64,000 nucleotides of DNA from UBA2336 sp964419145 (GCA_964419145.1 CAYQOM010000002.1:620001-684000), one strand, 5' to 3'. Shown: positions 1 to 8,345, counted from the stretch's first letter. The notes: generated by a model from the sequence alone, not told the origin. Made by a program: numbers and translations.

Positions 1-1348
1 AAACATCTTTGGTTAGCCTTACCAGGTATCGATTGCCCTCTTTGACACAGAACAATGCCTGGTGAAAATTGGATTTGAGTACAAAGATCAACCCGATTCC
101 TAACCCGATAAAAATGCCTTGAAGCAGATTGGTGAACAATATCGCCAGGATGGTTACTGCAAATGGAATAAATTGTGCCCAACCTTTCCTGAACATATCT
201 ATTACCAATGCTGGTTTGGTGAGTTTCCAACCCACCATCAGCAATATGGCTGCGAGACTGGCCAGTGGAATTTTGTTTAGTAAATTCGGAATAAGCATGG
301 CTGTGATCAATAACAAACTACCATGCGCAATAGCCGATGTTTTGGTTCGGGCTCCGGACCCTACGTTAGCCGAACTTCTTACAATCACGGACGTAACCGG
401 CAGGCCGCCAATTAAACCGCTCACGATGTTACCGAGCCCCTGAGCTTTAAGTTCATGGTTTAAAGGAGTAAGGCGTTTATACGGATCCAGTTTATCGATG
501 GCATCAATGCTTAATAGCGATTCAAGGCTGGCTACTACGGCAATGGTAATAGCCACAATCCATACATTCGGATTAGTAAGTGCAGAAAGTACAGGAAAAG
601 TAAATTGTCCGAAGAATGCACCTACGCTATCCGCAACAGGTAAGGATACAAGGTGCTCCGGCAAAATCAGCAAGTCGGTGCTATAACTTCTGAAAATTTC
701 ATTAAGCATAATTCCAACCATAACAACAACCAACGGAGCCGGAATAATTTTGGAAAAAGTTGCTTGTCGGATGAATGGCCTTTCCCAAAGCAGTAAGATC
801 ACTATGGATACGAGACATATGATAGCAGCTCCCGGCTGAATGTAGTTGATTGCTTTAAGTATTTCGGTAAAGGTGTTTTCACCATCGGCTTGCACAAAGT
901 TTTCGTCTCCGATAAAATCACTGTCGTAACCGACTGCGTGCGGTATTTGTTTAAGGATAAGCGTCAGCCCAATTGCAGCCAACATTCCTTTGATTACGGA
1001 AGAGGGAAAGTAATTACCTATGGTTCCGGCTTTAACAAAACCAAGAATCAATTGAATAATTCCAGCCAATACTACGGCAGTCAGAAATACCGGGTATTCA
1101 CCCAGTTGTTGAATGGCCGCAAATACTATGGTGGTTAGGCCAGCAGCGGGACCGCTTACACTAAGTGCAGATTTACTGTAGGAGGCCACTACCATTCCGC
1201 CAACAAAGCCGGCAATAATTCCTGAAAAGAGTGGAGCGCCTGAAGCAAGCGCCACACCAAGGCACAACGGTAGCGCTACAAGAAAGACTACAATGGAGGC
1301 CGGAAGATCATGGCGTAAATTATTGAGCGGATGTAACGGATGATTCAT
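1..1348 (-). CDS. SulP family anion transporter (3' end outside window)
   Basis: Inner-membrane SulP-type permease, probably for bicarbonate or sulfate. The readable 449 residues are a run of hydrophobic helices starting MNHPLHPLNNLRHDLPA, followed by a Gly/Ala/Pro-rich helix pair (ALCLGVALASGAP-like) typical of SulP. The core ends near 'FIGLGIGLIFVLKSN', and the last visible residues (RYLVRLTKDVF) are where a C-terminal STAS domain usually begins, so that domain, if present, lies outside the window. The ATG at 1346-1348 is the first in frame before the amphipathic N-terminus. It lies 83 bp downstream of the carbonic anhydrase gene on the same strand and 1.4 kb from a second SulP gene, which favours inorganic carbon as substrate. 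The family call is firm; the substrate is inferred from context. Confidence 0.88.
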   Translation of the reverse strand, partial: MNHPLHPLNNLRHDLPASIVVFLVALPLCLGVALASGAPLFSGIIAGFVGGMVVASYSKSALSVSGPAAGLTTIVFAAIQQLGEYPVFLTAVVLAGIIQLILGFVKAGTIGNYFPSSVIKGMLAAIGLTLILKQIPHAVGYDSDFIGDENFVQADGENTFTEILKAINYIQPGAAIICLVSIVILLLWERPFIRQATFSKIIPAPLVVVMVGIMLNEIFRSYSTDLLILPEHLVSLPVADSVGAFFGQFTFPVLSALTNPNVWIVAITIAVVASLESLLSIDAIDKLDPYKRLTPLNHELKAQGLGNIVSGLIGGLPVTSVIVRSSANVGSGARTKTSAIAHGSLLLITAMLIPNLLNKIPLASLAAILLMVGWKLTKPALVIDMFRKGWAQFIPFAVTILAILFTNLLQGIFIGLGIGLIFVLKSNFHQALFCVKEGNRYLVRLTKDV

Positions 1349-1431
1349 AAGGAGTATGGATGCAATGTTAAATAAAAAGGATTACACCTTATGGCATAAT
1401 CCCTTTCGTTTTTTAATAGCGGTATCTGTAA

Positions 1432-2082
1432 TCAAGCAACTTCTACTTTCGATGCCGTTATGTTGTAGATAGAAGCCAACTTAGTTGAGCTGTCAAATGT
1501 TACGCCAAGGTCCTTAATGATACCCGTGTGCAGGCTGTACACCCAGCCATGAACATAGGGCAGGTTGCGATCGCGCCATGCATTCTGGATGATTGAAGTC
1601 TTGGATAAATCAAATACCTGTTCCATCACATTGATTTCTACCAATCGATTGAACCGCGCTTCTTCATTTTCAATCTTGTCCAGTTCCTCTGCATGCAAGC
1701 GATACACATCCTTGATGTTACGAAGCCAATTATCAATTATGCCAAATTGTTGATTGCCCATGGCAGCTTTTACACCCCCGCATCCATAATGCCCACACAC
1801 AATAACATGCCGTACTTTCAATACGTTAACCGCATAGTCGAGTACGCTAAGCATGTTCATATCTGTGTGAACAACCATGTTGGCAATATTCCGGTGCACA
1901 AAAATGTCACCGGGTTTTGTGTTGGTGATTTCATTTGCGGGTACGCGACTGTCGGAGCAACCTATCCAAAGTACTTGCGGGGTTTGTCCTTTAGCAAGTG
2001 TGTTGAAAAATTCAGGGTCTTCCTTTAATCTTTCTTCAACCCATTTTTTGTTTCCTTCTAAAAGGGATTTGTACATGTCCAT
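1432..2082 (-). CDS. can: beta-class carbonic anhydrase
   Basis: Interconverts CO2 and bicarbonate in the cytoplasm. The 216 residues match the size of Escherichia coli Can. The zinc ligands fall at Cys42, His98 and Cys101 (GCSDSRVP and CGHYGCGG), and the Asp44-Arg46 dyad is in place. VHRNIAN and the ELNVMEQV-like 'EINVMEQVFDLSKT' segment are also family signatures. The start lies only 11 bp after the stop of the upstream SulP gene and no Shine-Dalgarno is visible, so the two are probably translated from one transcript. Sitting between two SulP permeases, it most likely keeps imported bicarbonate and CO2 in equilibrium for carboxylases. The alternative class label cynT (cyanate operon) is unlikely because no cyanase is nearby. 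Confidence 0.95.
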   Translation of the reverse strand: MDMYKSLLEGNKKWVEERLKEDPEFFNTLAKGQTPQVLWIGCSDSRVPANEITNTKPGDIFVHRNIANMVVHTDMNMLSVLDYAVNVLKVRHVIVCGHYGCGGVKAAMGNQQFGIIDNWLRNIKDVYRLHAEELDKIENEEARFNRLVEINVMEQVFDLSKTSIIQNAWRDRNLPYVHGWVYSLHTGIIKDLGVTFDSSTKLASIYNITASKVEVA

Positions 2083-2093
2083 ATTTATATAAT

Positions 2094-3404
2094 TTAACCG
2101 GTTACTAATTTTCTTTCTTGTTCTGATATTTCCTGGAAATCGGGCTCAACATCCACAATGCCCCAGAAATATTTTCCTATATAAAATAAAACGGTGCCTG
2201 ATACAACCGCAATGTTTAAGTCCACCAGTACGGTTACAACAGTAGTAAAAATGATGAATGCAAACTGAATGTTTCGCATGGGTTGTCGGAACCACCGTTT
2301 CAAAAGGTAGGTTCGTGGAAAATCCTTGTCGCTTACATCAAGCCCAGCCTTAAAGAGTACGCCAATGAAGACAGCGGCCGGCACCAGGGTTAGCAAATCT
2401 TTTAATGCCAGAATGCTGACCAAAACAAATATACCCATTAATACCCCTGCCAGTCGGGTTTGTGCGCCTTCTTTTATCAGCAATACGGAGCGTATGGTTG
2501 CTTGTGCCCCCGGTATGCCTTGAAGGGCTCCGGATACCGCATTACTCAATCCCTGGGCAAATAGCTCTTTGTTCAGATTTGATTTTTCCCGTGTCAATTT
2601 ATCCACCACCAAAGCGGTGAGCAATGAGTCGAGGTAGGCCAGTAAGGTGAGTTGCAAGGCAAAGGGCAAAGCCATAATGATGTACTCCGCCTTCAGGATT
2701 TCATTCGGGAAATAGCTTGCCAGCAGTTGGCCGAATTCCGAAAGCGACCCGGTTGTACTGCCGAGCTGCACGTGCTCAACCTGAATGTTGAATAGGGTGG
2801 TGAACGCGGTCATGATGATGATGCTGAGAAGAACGCCTGAAAGGAGGGATCGTATCTGTGGTCGCAGAGCTGCACGTTTCACCGTTATCACGATCAGATA
2901 GATCATCAAAAAAGTACTCAAAGCAATACCCAGGTTAAGCCAAATGCCTCCCTGCATTAAGCTTTTCCCATCTACTGCAAATATTTTGACCAGTTGGTCG
3001 TACCAAATGAGGACAGCTATGCCATTCATAAAGCCGAGCACAATAACATTGGGCACGAGGCTGATGAGTTTACCTAGGCGGGCAAATGCGGCAACAATCA
3101 ACACAAGGCCGGTAAGCATGAAAACAAGCGTTATAAACTGCTCTGCCATTTCACGTACCGGGAAATTCTCATAAGCAAATGCCACCACCAGCGCTGATAC
3201 GGCAGTCATTGGCGCTGTGGGGCCTGATGCCTGCAGTCGGGTACCTCCAAAAATGGAGGTGATGATGGGAATAACGGCTGCACCGATCATTCCCGCAAAC
3301 GCCCCGCGGCCGGACATTACCCCGAACGCAGCTCCTAAGGAGAGCGCAGCAAAGCTTACGGTAAGGCCAGATGTAATATCAGGCAGAAGCCTTCTGAAAT
3401 TCAT
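2094..3404 (-). CDS. SulP family inorganic anion transporter without STAS domain
   Basis: Second SulP permease, 436 residues, about 11-12 predicted membrane helices. The N-terminus (MNFRRLLPDITSGLTVSFAAL) and the segments 'QASGPTAPMTAVSAL', 'MNGIAVLIWYDQ' and 'GIPGAQATIRSVLLIKEGAQT' fit the SulP core. The protein ends about 25 residues after the last helix (QEISEQERKLVTG), so the regulatory STAS domain found in most SulP proteins is absent. It is the first of three genes read towards lower coordinates: SulP, carbonic anhydrase (11 bp gap), SulP. Bicarbonate transport is inferred from that linkage; sulfate, molybdate or another anion cannot be excluded. Confidence 0.88.
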   Translation of the reverse strand: MNFRRLLPDITSGLTVSFAALSLGAAFGVMSGRGAFAGMIGAAVIPIITSIFGGTRLQASGPTAPMTAVSALVVAFAYENFPVREMAEQFITLVFMLTGLVLIVAAFARLGKLISLVPNVIVLGFMNGIAVLIWYDQLVKIFAVDGKSLMQGGIWLNLGIALSTFLMIYLIVITVKRAALRPQIRSLLSGVLLSIIIMTAFTTLFNIQVEHVQLGSTTGSLSEFGQLLASYFPNEILKAEYIIMALPFALQLTLLAYLDSLLTALVVDKLTREKSNLNKELFAQGLSNAVSGALQGIPGAQATIRSVLLIKEGAQTRLAGVLMGIFVLVSILALKDLLTLVPAAVFIGVLFKAGLDVSDKDFPRTYLLKRWFRQPMRNIQFAFIIFTTVVTVLVDLNIAVVSGTVLFYIGKYFWGIVDVEPDFQEISEQERKLVTG

Positions 3405-3489
3405 TTTTAAAATTTTAAATAATCACTGGAAGCGAAATTGCTGGCCGGGAAACGGCTAAAAAGGCATAATCCGAAAGATGAGTTGTGGA

Positions 3490-3858
3490 TTATGCGGGCA
3501 ATTCGTTCTTTGGAGGAGGAGTGTGAATTTCGAGGTAAATGGATTGCGCTAAACGACTTGATCGTTGAAGGTATAAGTCGTTAATAGTTAGTTGCTTATT
3601 GCTAGCCTGCGACAGGGTTATATAAGGGCTGATCTTAGCTTCTGATTCGCTGAAGTCCTTTGTTGATTCGGAGGAAGTGTCCTTTTCTTCTTCACAGCCT
3701 CCATTGGATACAAACCGAACCATGCTTTCGTAGAGTTGCTTATTTTTTGTCTCCAACCCGATAAGCTTGGCTTCAAGCATGAGGAAGCTGAGGTTGAAAA
3801 AGATCAATCCGAGCACCAACGCCAATAACCGGCCAAATATGGAATTGCGAATTAGCAT
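3490..3858 (-). CDS. membrane-anchored protein of unknown function
   Basis: 122 residues with one N-terminal membrane segment (about residues 9-28, LLALVLGLIFFNLSFLML), a short coiled-coil-like stretch, an acidic Ser-rich linker (CEEEKDTSSES) and a soluble C-terminal half ending in a Pro-rich tail. I do not recognise a family. It is 85 bp upstream of the SulP-carbonic anhydrase genes on the same strand, so it may be the first gene of that transcript. A -7 promoter-like box is 6 bp before the ATG. The topology suggests a bitopic protein with its C-terminal part in the periplasm. Codon use looks ordinary. Confidence 0.6.
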   Translation of the reverse strand: MLIRNSIFGRLLALVLGLIFFNLSFLMLEAKLIGLETKNKQLYESMVRFVSNGGCEEEKDTSSESTKDFSESEAKISPYITLSQASNKQLTINDLYLQRSSRLAQSIYLEIHTPPPKNELPA

Positions 3859-3863
3859 GAAGT

Positions 3864-3871
3864 CAAAAATA
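3864..3871 (-). promoter_or_regulatory. -7 promoter box (TATTTTTG)
   Basis: Read on the minus strand this is TATTTTTG, a full match to the Bacteroidota -7 consensus TAnnTTTG, ending 5 bp before the ATG at 3858. Transcription would start at or very near the start codon, giving a leaderless mRNA for the 122-residue gene and possibly the SulP operon. No well-spaced -33 TTG is visible. Confidence 0.45.
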
Positions 3872-3928
3872 CGCCATTTTTGCCAAATTGAATTAGAATT
3901 TCTTTATTGAACGGTTAATTAACAATGT

Positions 3929-4402
3929 ATGAATCAACCTGATGCTTTAAACCTGGTAGCCGATTTCCACCGGACATTCAAACATCCCATTTTGAACAAA
4001 CCTCAAATTCCTGCAGAAGATCGGTGCAAACTACGGGTTGCGCTAATCGATGAAGAGTTAAAAGAGTTGGAAGTGGCTATTCTTGAAAAGGACATTGTTG
4101 CGGTGGCCGATGCCTTATGCGATATTCAATATGTACTTTCAGGGGCTATTCTTGAGTTTGGTTTGGGAGAGAAGTTTAAAGCCTTATTCGAAGAGGTACA
4201 ACGATCGAATATGAGTAAAGCCTGTACTTCCGAAGATGAAGCGCGGGCAACCGTAAAGCATTACCTGAACAAGGATGGTACGGAGTGTTACTACAAGCAA
4301 GAGGGCGATAAGTGGTTGGTTTACCGAAAATCCGATAACAAAACGATCAAATCAGTTGGTTATTCTCCGGCTAACCTGGAGCGGATACTCCATCACACGT
4401 AA
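3929..4402 (+). CDS. all-alpha NTP pyrophosphohydrolase (MazG/PRA-PH-like)
   Basis: 157 residues. The first ~100 show the all-alpha NTP pyrophosphohydrolase pattern: an N-terminal 'VADFHRTFKHP' helix, then 'IDEELKELEVAI' and 'VADALCDIQYVL', which supply the acidic E-E..D..D residues that bind Mg and the nucleotide triphosphate. The C-terminal ~55 residues (GTECYYKQEGDKWLVYRKSDNKTI) are a small beta-rich tail seen in some phage and Bacteroidota homologues. The likely reaction is hydrolysis of a (d)NTP or phosphoribosyl-ATP-like substrate to the monophosphate and pyrophosphate, as in house-cleaning. It is divergent from the 122-residue gene and its last 10 bp overlap the convergent small gene at 4393. 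The exact substrate is unknown. Confidence 0.75.
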   Translation: MNQPDALNLVADFHRTFKHPILNKPQIPAEDRCKLRVALIDEELKELEVAILEKDIVAVADALCDIQYVLSGAILEFGLGEKFKALFEEVQRSNMSKACTSEDEARATVKHYLNKDGTECYYKQEGDKWLVYRKSDNKTIKSVGYSPANLERILHHT

Positions 4403-4620
4403 AATTCAATTTGAAAATCCACGTCATTACCTTTTACCTGTAGGGGATTAAGGGCAACAATGTTCGATTCGTTAAAAGCCTTGATGAACTCACTTCTGCT
4501 GATGCGCAGCTTACTGCGTCCAGGCTGTATGCGATAATACTGCATCCGTCCCGATTTGTTGGCGGCAGCGCGATAAACCAAGGTTACCGCAATGGGAATG
4601 GGGGAGGGGATGTAGCGCAT
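4393..4620 (-). CDS. small protein of unknown function
   Basis: 75 residues with no signal peptide or membrane helix and a basic, beta-strand-rich look (VTLVYRAAANKSGRMQYYRI). I do not recognise it. Support for it being real: it follows the 82-residue gene at 4629-4877 by only 8 bp on the same strand, fills the space up to the convergent pyrophosphohydrolase gene, and shares the regulatory region of its partner. A 10-bp 3' overlap with the opposite gene is tolerable for convergent genes. The phrase 'KLRISRSEFIKAFNESNIVALNP' suggests a folded domain rather than random translation. Confidence 0.5.
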   Translation of the reverse strand: MRYIPSPIPIAVTLVYRAAANKSGRMQYYRIQPGRSKLRISRSEFIKAFNESNIVALNPLQVKGNDVDFQIEFYV

Positions 4621-4628
4621 GTCTCAAC

Positions 4629-4877
4629 TTAGAGATAGGTCTTCTTAAATTCATGGTGAAGGAATGAATTCTGACGGGCATTGTATTGGGCCAGTAGAGA
4701 ATACGCCCAACCCGGCACGTAGTTAAAGCGCATGTTATATTCCTCAATCTTCTCGCATAGTTCTTTCACATAAAACCTAACCTGGTCCAGATTTCTGCAA
4801 TCCGTTGGCTTTTCAAAGTTGCGGGCCGTAAAGGAGCGGAACTCCAACTCAATTTTTTTTCGTTCAAAGTCACTCAT
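4629..4877 (-). CDS. small helical protein of unknown function
   Basis: 82 residues, highly charged and mostly helical (MSDFERKKIELEFRSFTARN; 'DQVRFYVKELCEKIEEYN'). No family recognised. The ATG is at 4875-4877 and the next palindromic site begins 5 bp upstream, which points to direct transcriptional control at this start. It forms a two-gene unit with the 75-residue gene downstream (8 bp gap). The size and pairing resemble a toxin-antitoxin or regulator pair, but neither protein shows a motif of such systems, so I leave the function open. Confidence 0.6.
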   Translation of the reverse strand: MSDFERKKIELEFRSFTARNFEKPTDCRNLDQVRFYVKELCEKIEEYNMRFNYVPGWAYSLLAQYNARQNSFLHHEFKKTYL

Positions 4878-4881
4878 GCAA

Positions 4882-4899
4882 TTGTGTAATTTTGCACAA
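4882..4899. promoter_or_regulatory. operator-like palindrome, proximal copy
   Basis: TTGTGTAA-TT-TTGCACAA: two 8-bp arms matching at 7 of 8 positions around a 2-bp centre, ending 5 bp upstream of the ATG of the 82-residue gene. The pattern TTGTGYAA-TT-TTRCACAA recurs at 4934-4951. On the plus strand the site contains TAATTTTG, a match to the -7 consensus TAnnTTTG. A dimeric repressor bound here would block transcription or initiation at the downstream pair. Confidence 0.5.
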
Positions 4900-4933
4900 T
4901 TTAATTCAAAAAATATTACTTAAGCAATATTAT

Positions 4934-4951
4934 AAGTGCAATTTTACACAT
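4934..4951. promoter_or_regulatory. operator-like palindrome, distal copy
   Basis: AAGTGCAA-TT-TTACACAT, arms matching at 6 of 8 positions, essentially the proximal site in inverted orientation. The centres of the two sites are 52 bp apart, close to five helical turns, so two bound dimers would lie on the same face of the DNA. The reverse strand carries TAAAATTG, one mismatch from the -7 box, at a position suited to the minus-strand pair. Confidence 0.45.
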
Positions 4952-5031
4952 TATTTTTAAGCGCACTTTAGGCATCTCATGTCAGCGGCCTCATAAATCT
5001 GGTAAATCAAATAAGAAATTAGAGTTTTTTA

Positions 5032-5052
5032 AGTGACTGGTAATCAGTTACT
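5032..5052. repeat. imperfect palindrome
   Basis: AGTGACTG-GTAAT-CAGTTACT, arms matching at 7 of 8 positions. It lies 27 bp beyond the 3' end of the 48-residue minus-strand gene. A T-run precedes it on the plus strand, but none follows it in the minus-strand reading, so it does not look like an ordinary terminator. Role unknown. Confidence 0.3.
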
Positions 5053-5078
5053 AATTTCCTTGATATAGCTAAAAAGAA

Positions 5079-5225
5079 TTAATCAAGCGCGTTAATGGTG
5101 ACCCAATACCGGTAGGCAATAATGGCCTGTTCCCATTTTTTCAGCTGGGTTAGGTTACGCTGACTGTAGCGCGGAAGAATGACTTTATTGATGCTGGCCA
5201 GTGCTTTGAAAAATAGTTTTCGCAT
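5079..5225 (-). CDS. small basic protein of unknown function
   Basis: 48 residues from the ATG at 5223-5225 (MRKLFFKALASINKVILPRY). The frame stays open for 21 codons upstream, but the internal start is preferred because the amphipathic, basic N-terminus begins there and the upstream codons would run into the divergent promoter region. The rest ('LTQLKKWEQAIIAYRYWVTI') is amphipathic and Trp/Tyr-rich. From memory similar short proteins occur in other Cytophagales, but I cannot name a function. It is divergent from the zinc-ribbon membrane protein gene at 5312. Confidence 0.5.
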   Translation of the reverse strand: MRKLFFKALASINKVILPRYSQRNLTQLKKWEQAIIAYRYWVTINALD

Positions 5226-5311
5226 AATACCGTTGTTTGAATTAGGCTTAAGTTGGATACTTTTAATCCTTATCTTTAGCTCGAACAAAATCCTTTACGA
5301 CACATAAAGTT

Positions 5312-6196
5312 ATGGAATCCTTGGAATCTGGTTCTTTCTTAAATATTTGGCATTATGCCATGATTGTGGGCGCAATTGCCATGGTGGCCATCGGCCTTCT
5401 GTTTTATTTTATACACCATCTGAAAGCATCTTCCATTAAGGAATATCACCATAAATACGATTACCTGAACAAGAATGAAATTGCGAATTATAAGCGTGTA
5501 TTCTATTGTTTTGGAATTGCTTTTGCCTTTGCCATCAATACGTATGGCATGGGAGAAATTACGGAAATCGGAATTTGGTTTCTGGTTCGGATATTCATGG
5601 GCATTGCAGGCGGAACGTTGGTAGCGTACATAGCCTATTTGGTGCTGGAGTATTACTATCCCACTAAACTGGATAAAAAGTTAAAAAAATGGCGTTTTGC
5701 ACCTCGTATCAATCCGAAGAGTGGCAACAAGATGCGCTTGCTAAGTGAAGAGGAAGAAGATGTACACCTTGATGCGGGAATGATTGCTGAAGAAAACGTG
5801 TTTTCTATCGATTATGATGTTTGGATTGATGAAAAAACAGGTGATGTAAAAATTGAGAAGTATGAAGGTCGGTTACAGGCGCTACAGTGTAACAGTTGTG
5901 GATTCTATACCATGCGCGTTATAAAAGAGGAGGTTACCAAAATGCCGGATGCCAATGAGCCAGGCGAATTGGTGAAAAACTACCAATGCAGTTATTGCAA
6001 ATCCGTACGGGCAACTTCATTTAAAATATCCACCAAAGAAACAGAGGACTACAAAAAGGATAAGTTTAAATTTAAGCGAAACAATGACATTGATCTTGTA
6101 AAAGTTGAGATTCATTCGGTTACCGGTGAGCGGAAGCATTTTGAGTTTCAGAATGTAGATCAGGCGCAAAAATTCCTTTCAGAATTTGAATCTTGA
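5312..6196 (+). CDS. three-helix membrane protein with C-terminal zinc ribbon
   Basis: 294 residues. Membrane helices at about 14-35, 62-80 and 86-113 are followed by a cytoplasmic region with two Cys pairs, C193-x2-C196 and C226-x2-C229, the layout of a zinc ribbon split by a 29-residue insert. A strongly acidic stretch (SEEEEDVHLD) links the two parts. No enzyme motif is visible. A -7-like TATCTTTA lies at 5271-5278. It is followed after 69 bp by the prc protease gene on the same strand. A scaffold or membrane-associated binding protein is the most that can be inferred. Confidence 0.7.
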   Translation: MESLESGSFLNIWHYAMIVGAIAMVAIGLLFYFIHHLKASSIKEYHHKYDYLNKNEIANYKRVFYCFGIAFAFAINTYGMGEITEIGIWFLVRIFMGIAGGTLVAYIAYLVLEYYYPTKLDKKLKKWRFAPRINPKSGNKMRLLSEEEEDVHLDAGMIAEENVFSIDYDVWIDEKTGDVKIEKYEGRLQALQCNSCGFYTMRVIKEEVTKMPDANEPGELVKNYQCSYCKSVRATSFKISTKETEDYKKDKFKFKRNNDIDLVKVEIHSVTGERKHFEFQNVDQAQKFLSEFES

Positions 6197-6265
6197 CAAA
6201 AGGGTGGATTTCTAGCATACCATTTGCCTGTATTTCCGTATACATGATAATAAACTGATTTAAGA

Positions 6266-8302
6266 ATGAGCATAATGAAGCGTTTTGGATTGTTGGTTGG
6301 GTTGGTTTTGATGATTGGGGCTCACGCATTTGCTGTACCCGATTCTGTTTTTCAGATTAAGCCGGTATATGGCAAGCAGGTGCGCATTGTAACTTCGATT
6401 TTGGAAACCGGTCACTTCCGGAAACTGCCATTTAATGACTCGCTGTCATCCGTTGTTTTTGATGGGTATCTGTCGAGCCTGGATAACAGTAAGATCTATT
6501 TCCTGAAGTCGGATATCAGTGCTTTTGAGAAGTACCGGAATCAATTAGATGACCTTGCCCGTGAAGAACGCGTTGAACCTGCATTTGAAATGTACCAGGT
6601 TTTTCAAAAGCGTTTTAATGAGCGGATGGAATATGTGATGAAGCATCTGGTGGGGAAGGAGTTTGATTTTACAGCTGATGAGTATTATGAAACCAATCGG
6701 GAAAAGGCGCCCTGGCCGGCAAGTGTTAATGAGCTCAATGCCATCTGGACTCAGATCATCAAGAATCAGGCGCTTAGCCTTAAACTAACGGGCAAAACAC
6801 AAGCTGAAATTAAAGAGAATCTGGAAAAGCGTTACGAGCGCTTTATTAAATCCATGAGTCAAACCAACAGCGATGACATTTTCAGCACCTACCTGAATAC
6901 CATTGCTGAGTCGTACGATCCGCACACGAATTATTTCTCTCCACGCACAGCCGATGTATTCAAACAAAACATGGCGCAGTCGTTTGAAGGGATTGGTGCC
7001 CGTCTTCAGTCCGATAACGATTACACTAAAATTGCAGAAATACTTCCGGGCGGGCCAGCTGAAAAAAGCAAGTTGCTGCACGCTAATGATAGAATAATTG
7101 GTGTGGCTCAGGGTGATGAAGGAGAAATGGTGGATGTTATTGGCTGGCGATTGGATGAAGTAGTGAAGTTAATCAAGGGTCCGAAAGGAACCCGCGTTCG
7201 GTTAAACATATTGCCGGCAGAAGCTGGCGTAACTGGCCCTGCCGTGGTGATTACACTGGTTCGTGATAAAATTAAGCTCGAAGACCTTACCGCCAAGAAG
7301 CAGGTGGTGGAATACACAAAAGAGGGCAAGCAGATGAAGCTTGGCGTTATCACCCTTCCCAGCTTTTATATGGATTGGGAAGCCTATCAAAAGGGTGACC
7401 CGAATTATAACAGCACGTCAAGCGATGTAAAGAAGCACATTCAGGAAATGCAGGCACAGGGAATTAACGGCCTCGTGTTGGATTTACGAAACAATGGTGG
7501 CGGATCACTAAAGGAAGCCATAGACCTGACCGGTTTGTTTATAAAGAACGGCCCTGTAGTTCAGGTAAAAAATTCCATGAAGCGAACCGAAGTATTGGAG
7601 GATGAAGATAACTCGATCTTGTACAACGGCCCCCTTGTGGTGTTGATCAATCGCTTCAGTGCATCAGCTTCAGAAATATTTGCCGGAGCTATTCAGGATT
7701 ATGGACGAGGAGTAGTAGTGGGTGAGTCGTCATACGGTAAGGGAACGGTACAGACCATGGTGGAGTTAGACCGCTTTGTTCAAGATAAAGATCAGGCGGG
7801 TTCGCTAAAGCTTACCATTCAGAAATTTTATAGGGTTAACGGAAGCAGTACACAGCATCGGGGAGTGATTCCAGATATTAAACTGCCTTCAGCGCTTGAC
7901 CCTGATCAGTTTGGTGAAAGTTCAAGTCCGGCAGCGTTGCCTTGGGATGAAATTCGTGGAACCTTATATCAGCGTACACCTTATATCAATAGCAAGGTAC
8001 TTGCCGGACTGACCAAGACTCATCAGGAGCGTTTGAAAACAGATGCCCAGTTGCTTGATCTTGTAACCCAAATTGAAGAGGCCAGAAAAAATCTTAACCA
8101 AACGAAAGTTTCGCTGAACGAATCCACTCGCAAAAAGGAGATGGAGGAGGCGGAGCGTAAAGTAAGCGCCACCCGAAATCCCGGAAACGTGCAACTGGAT
8201 AAAGAAGGAAAGCCTGTTACCGGTTCGTTGAACATGGAGGATGAATATTTAAGGGAAGGTTTATTGATCCTTTCTGACTTGATTACTTCAAGAATCGGAT
8301 AA
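6266..8302 (+). CDS. prc: C-terminal processing peptidase (tail-specific protease, S41A)
   Basis: Periplasmic serine protease of the Prc/Tsp family that trims or degrades proteins from their C-termini. 678 residues: signal peptide ending at about residue 23 (IGAHAFAVP), Tsp N-terminal helical domain (about 30-220), PDZ domain (about 235-330, 'GIGARLQSDNDYTKIAEILP'), S41 core (about 360-560), and a C-terminal coiled region. The catalytic set is complete: Ser467 in FSASASE, Asp478 in QDYG and Lys492 in SYGKGTVQ, with the Ser-Lys spacing of 25 known from E. coli Tsp. A second ATG three codons in is an alternative start. A strong hairpin follows the stop. Probable roles are lipoprotein or cell-wall hydrolase turnover. 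Confidence 0.93.
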   Translation: MSIMKRFGLLVGLVLMIGAHAFAVPDSVFQIKPVYGKQVRIVTSILETGHFRKLPFNDSLSSVVFDGYLSSLDNSKIYFLKSDISAFEKYRNQLDDLAREERVEPAFEMYQVFQKRFNERMEYVMKHLVGKEFDFTADEYYETNREKAPWPASVNELNAIWTQIIKNQALSLKLTGKTQAEIKENLEKRYERFIKSMSQTNSDDIFSTYLNTIAESYDPHTNYFSPRTADVFKQNMAQSFEGIGARLQSDNDYTKIAEILPGGPAEKSKLLHANDRIIGVAQGDEGEMVDVIGWRLDEVVKLIKGPKGTRVRLNILPAEAGVTGPAVVITLVRDKIKLEDLTAKKQVVEYTKEGKQMKLGVITLPSFYMDWEAYQKGDPNYNSTSSDVKKHIQEMQAQGINGLVLDLRNNGGGSLKEAIDLTGLFIKNGPVVQVKNSMKRTEVLEDEDNSILYNGPLVVLINRFSASASEIFAGAIQDYGRGVVVGESSYGKGTVQTMVELDRFVQDKDQAGSLKLTIQKFYRVNGSSTQHRGVIPDIKLPSALDPDQFGESSSPAALPWDEIRGTLYQRTPYINSKVLAGLTKTHQERLKTDAQLLDLVTQIEEARKNLNQTKVSLNESTRKKEMEEAERKVSATRNPGNVQLDKEGKPVTGSLNMEDEYLREGLLILSDLITSRIG

Positions 8303-8312
8303 GATTATAATA

Positions 8313-8344
8313 AAAAAACAGGCCGCGATTGCGGCCTGTTTTTT
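8313..8344. terminator. bidirectional terminator between convergent genes
   Basis: Perfect 14-bp stem (AAAAAACAGGCCGC with GCGGCCTGTTTTTT) and a GATT loop. The A and T runs make it a terminator on both strands, serving prc (ends 8302) and the propeller gene (ends 8346), whose stop codon is 2 bp away. Confidence 0.92.
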
Positions 8345-8345
8345 A

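Noticed and set aside
4393..4877. Toxin-antitoxin module
   Set aside because: Size and pairing fit, but neither protein has a recognisable toxin or antitoxin motif, and nothing shows toxicity.
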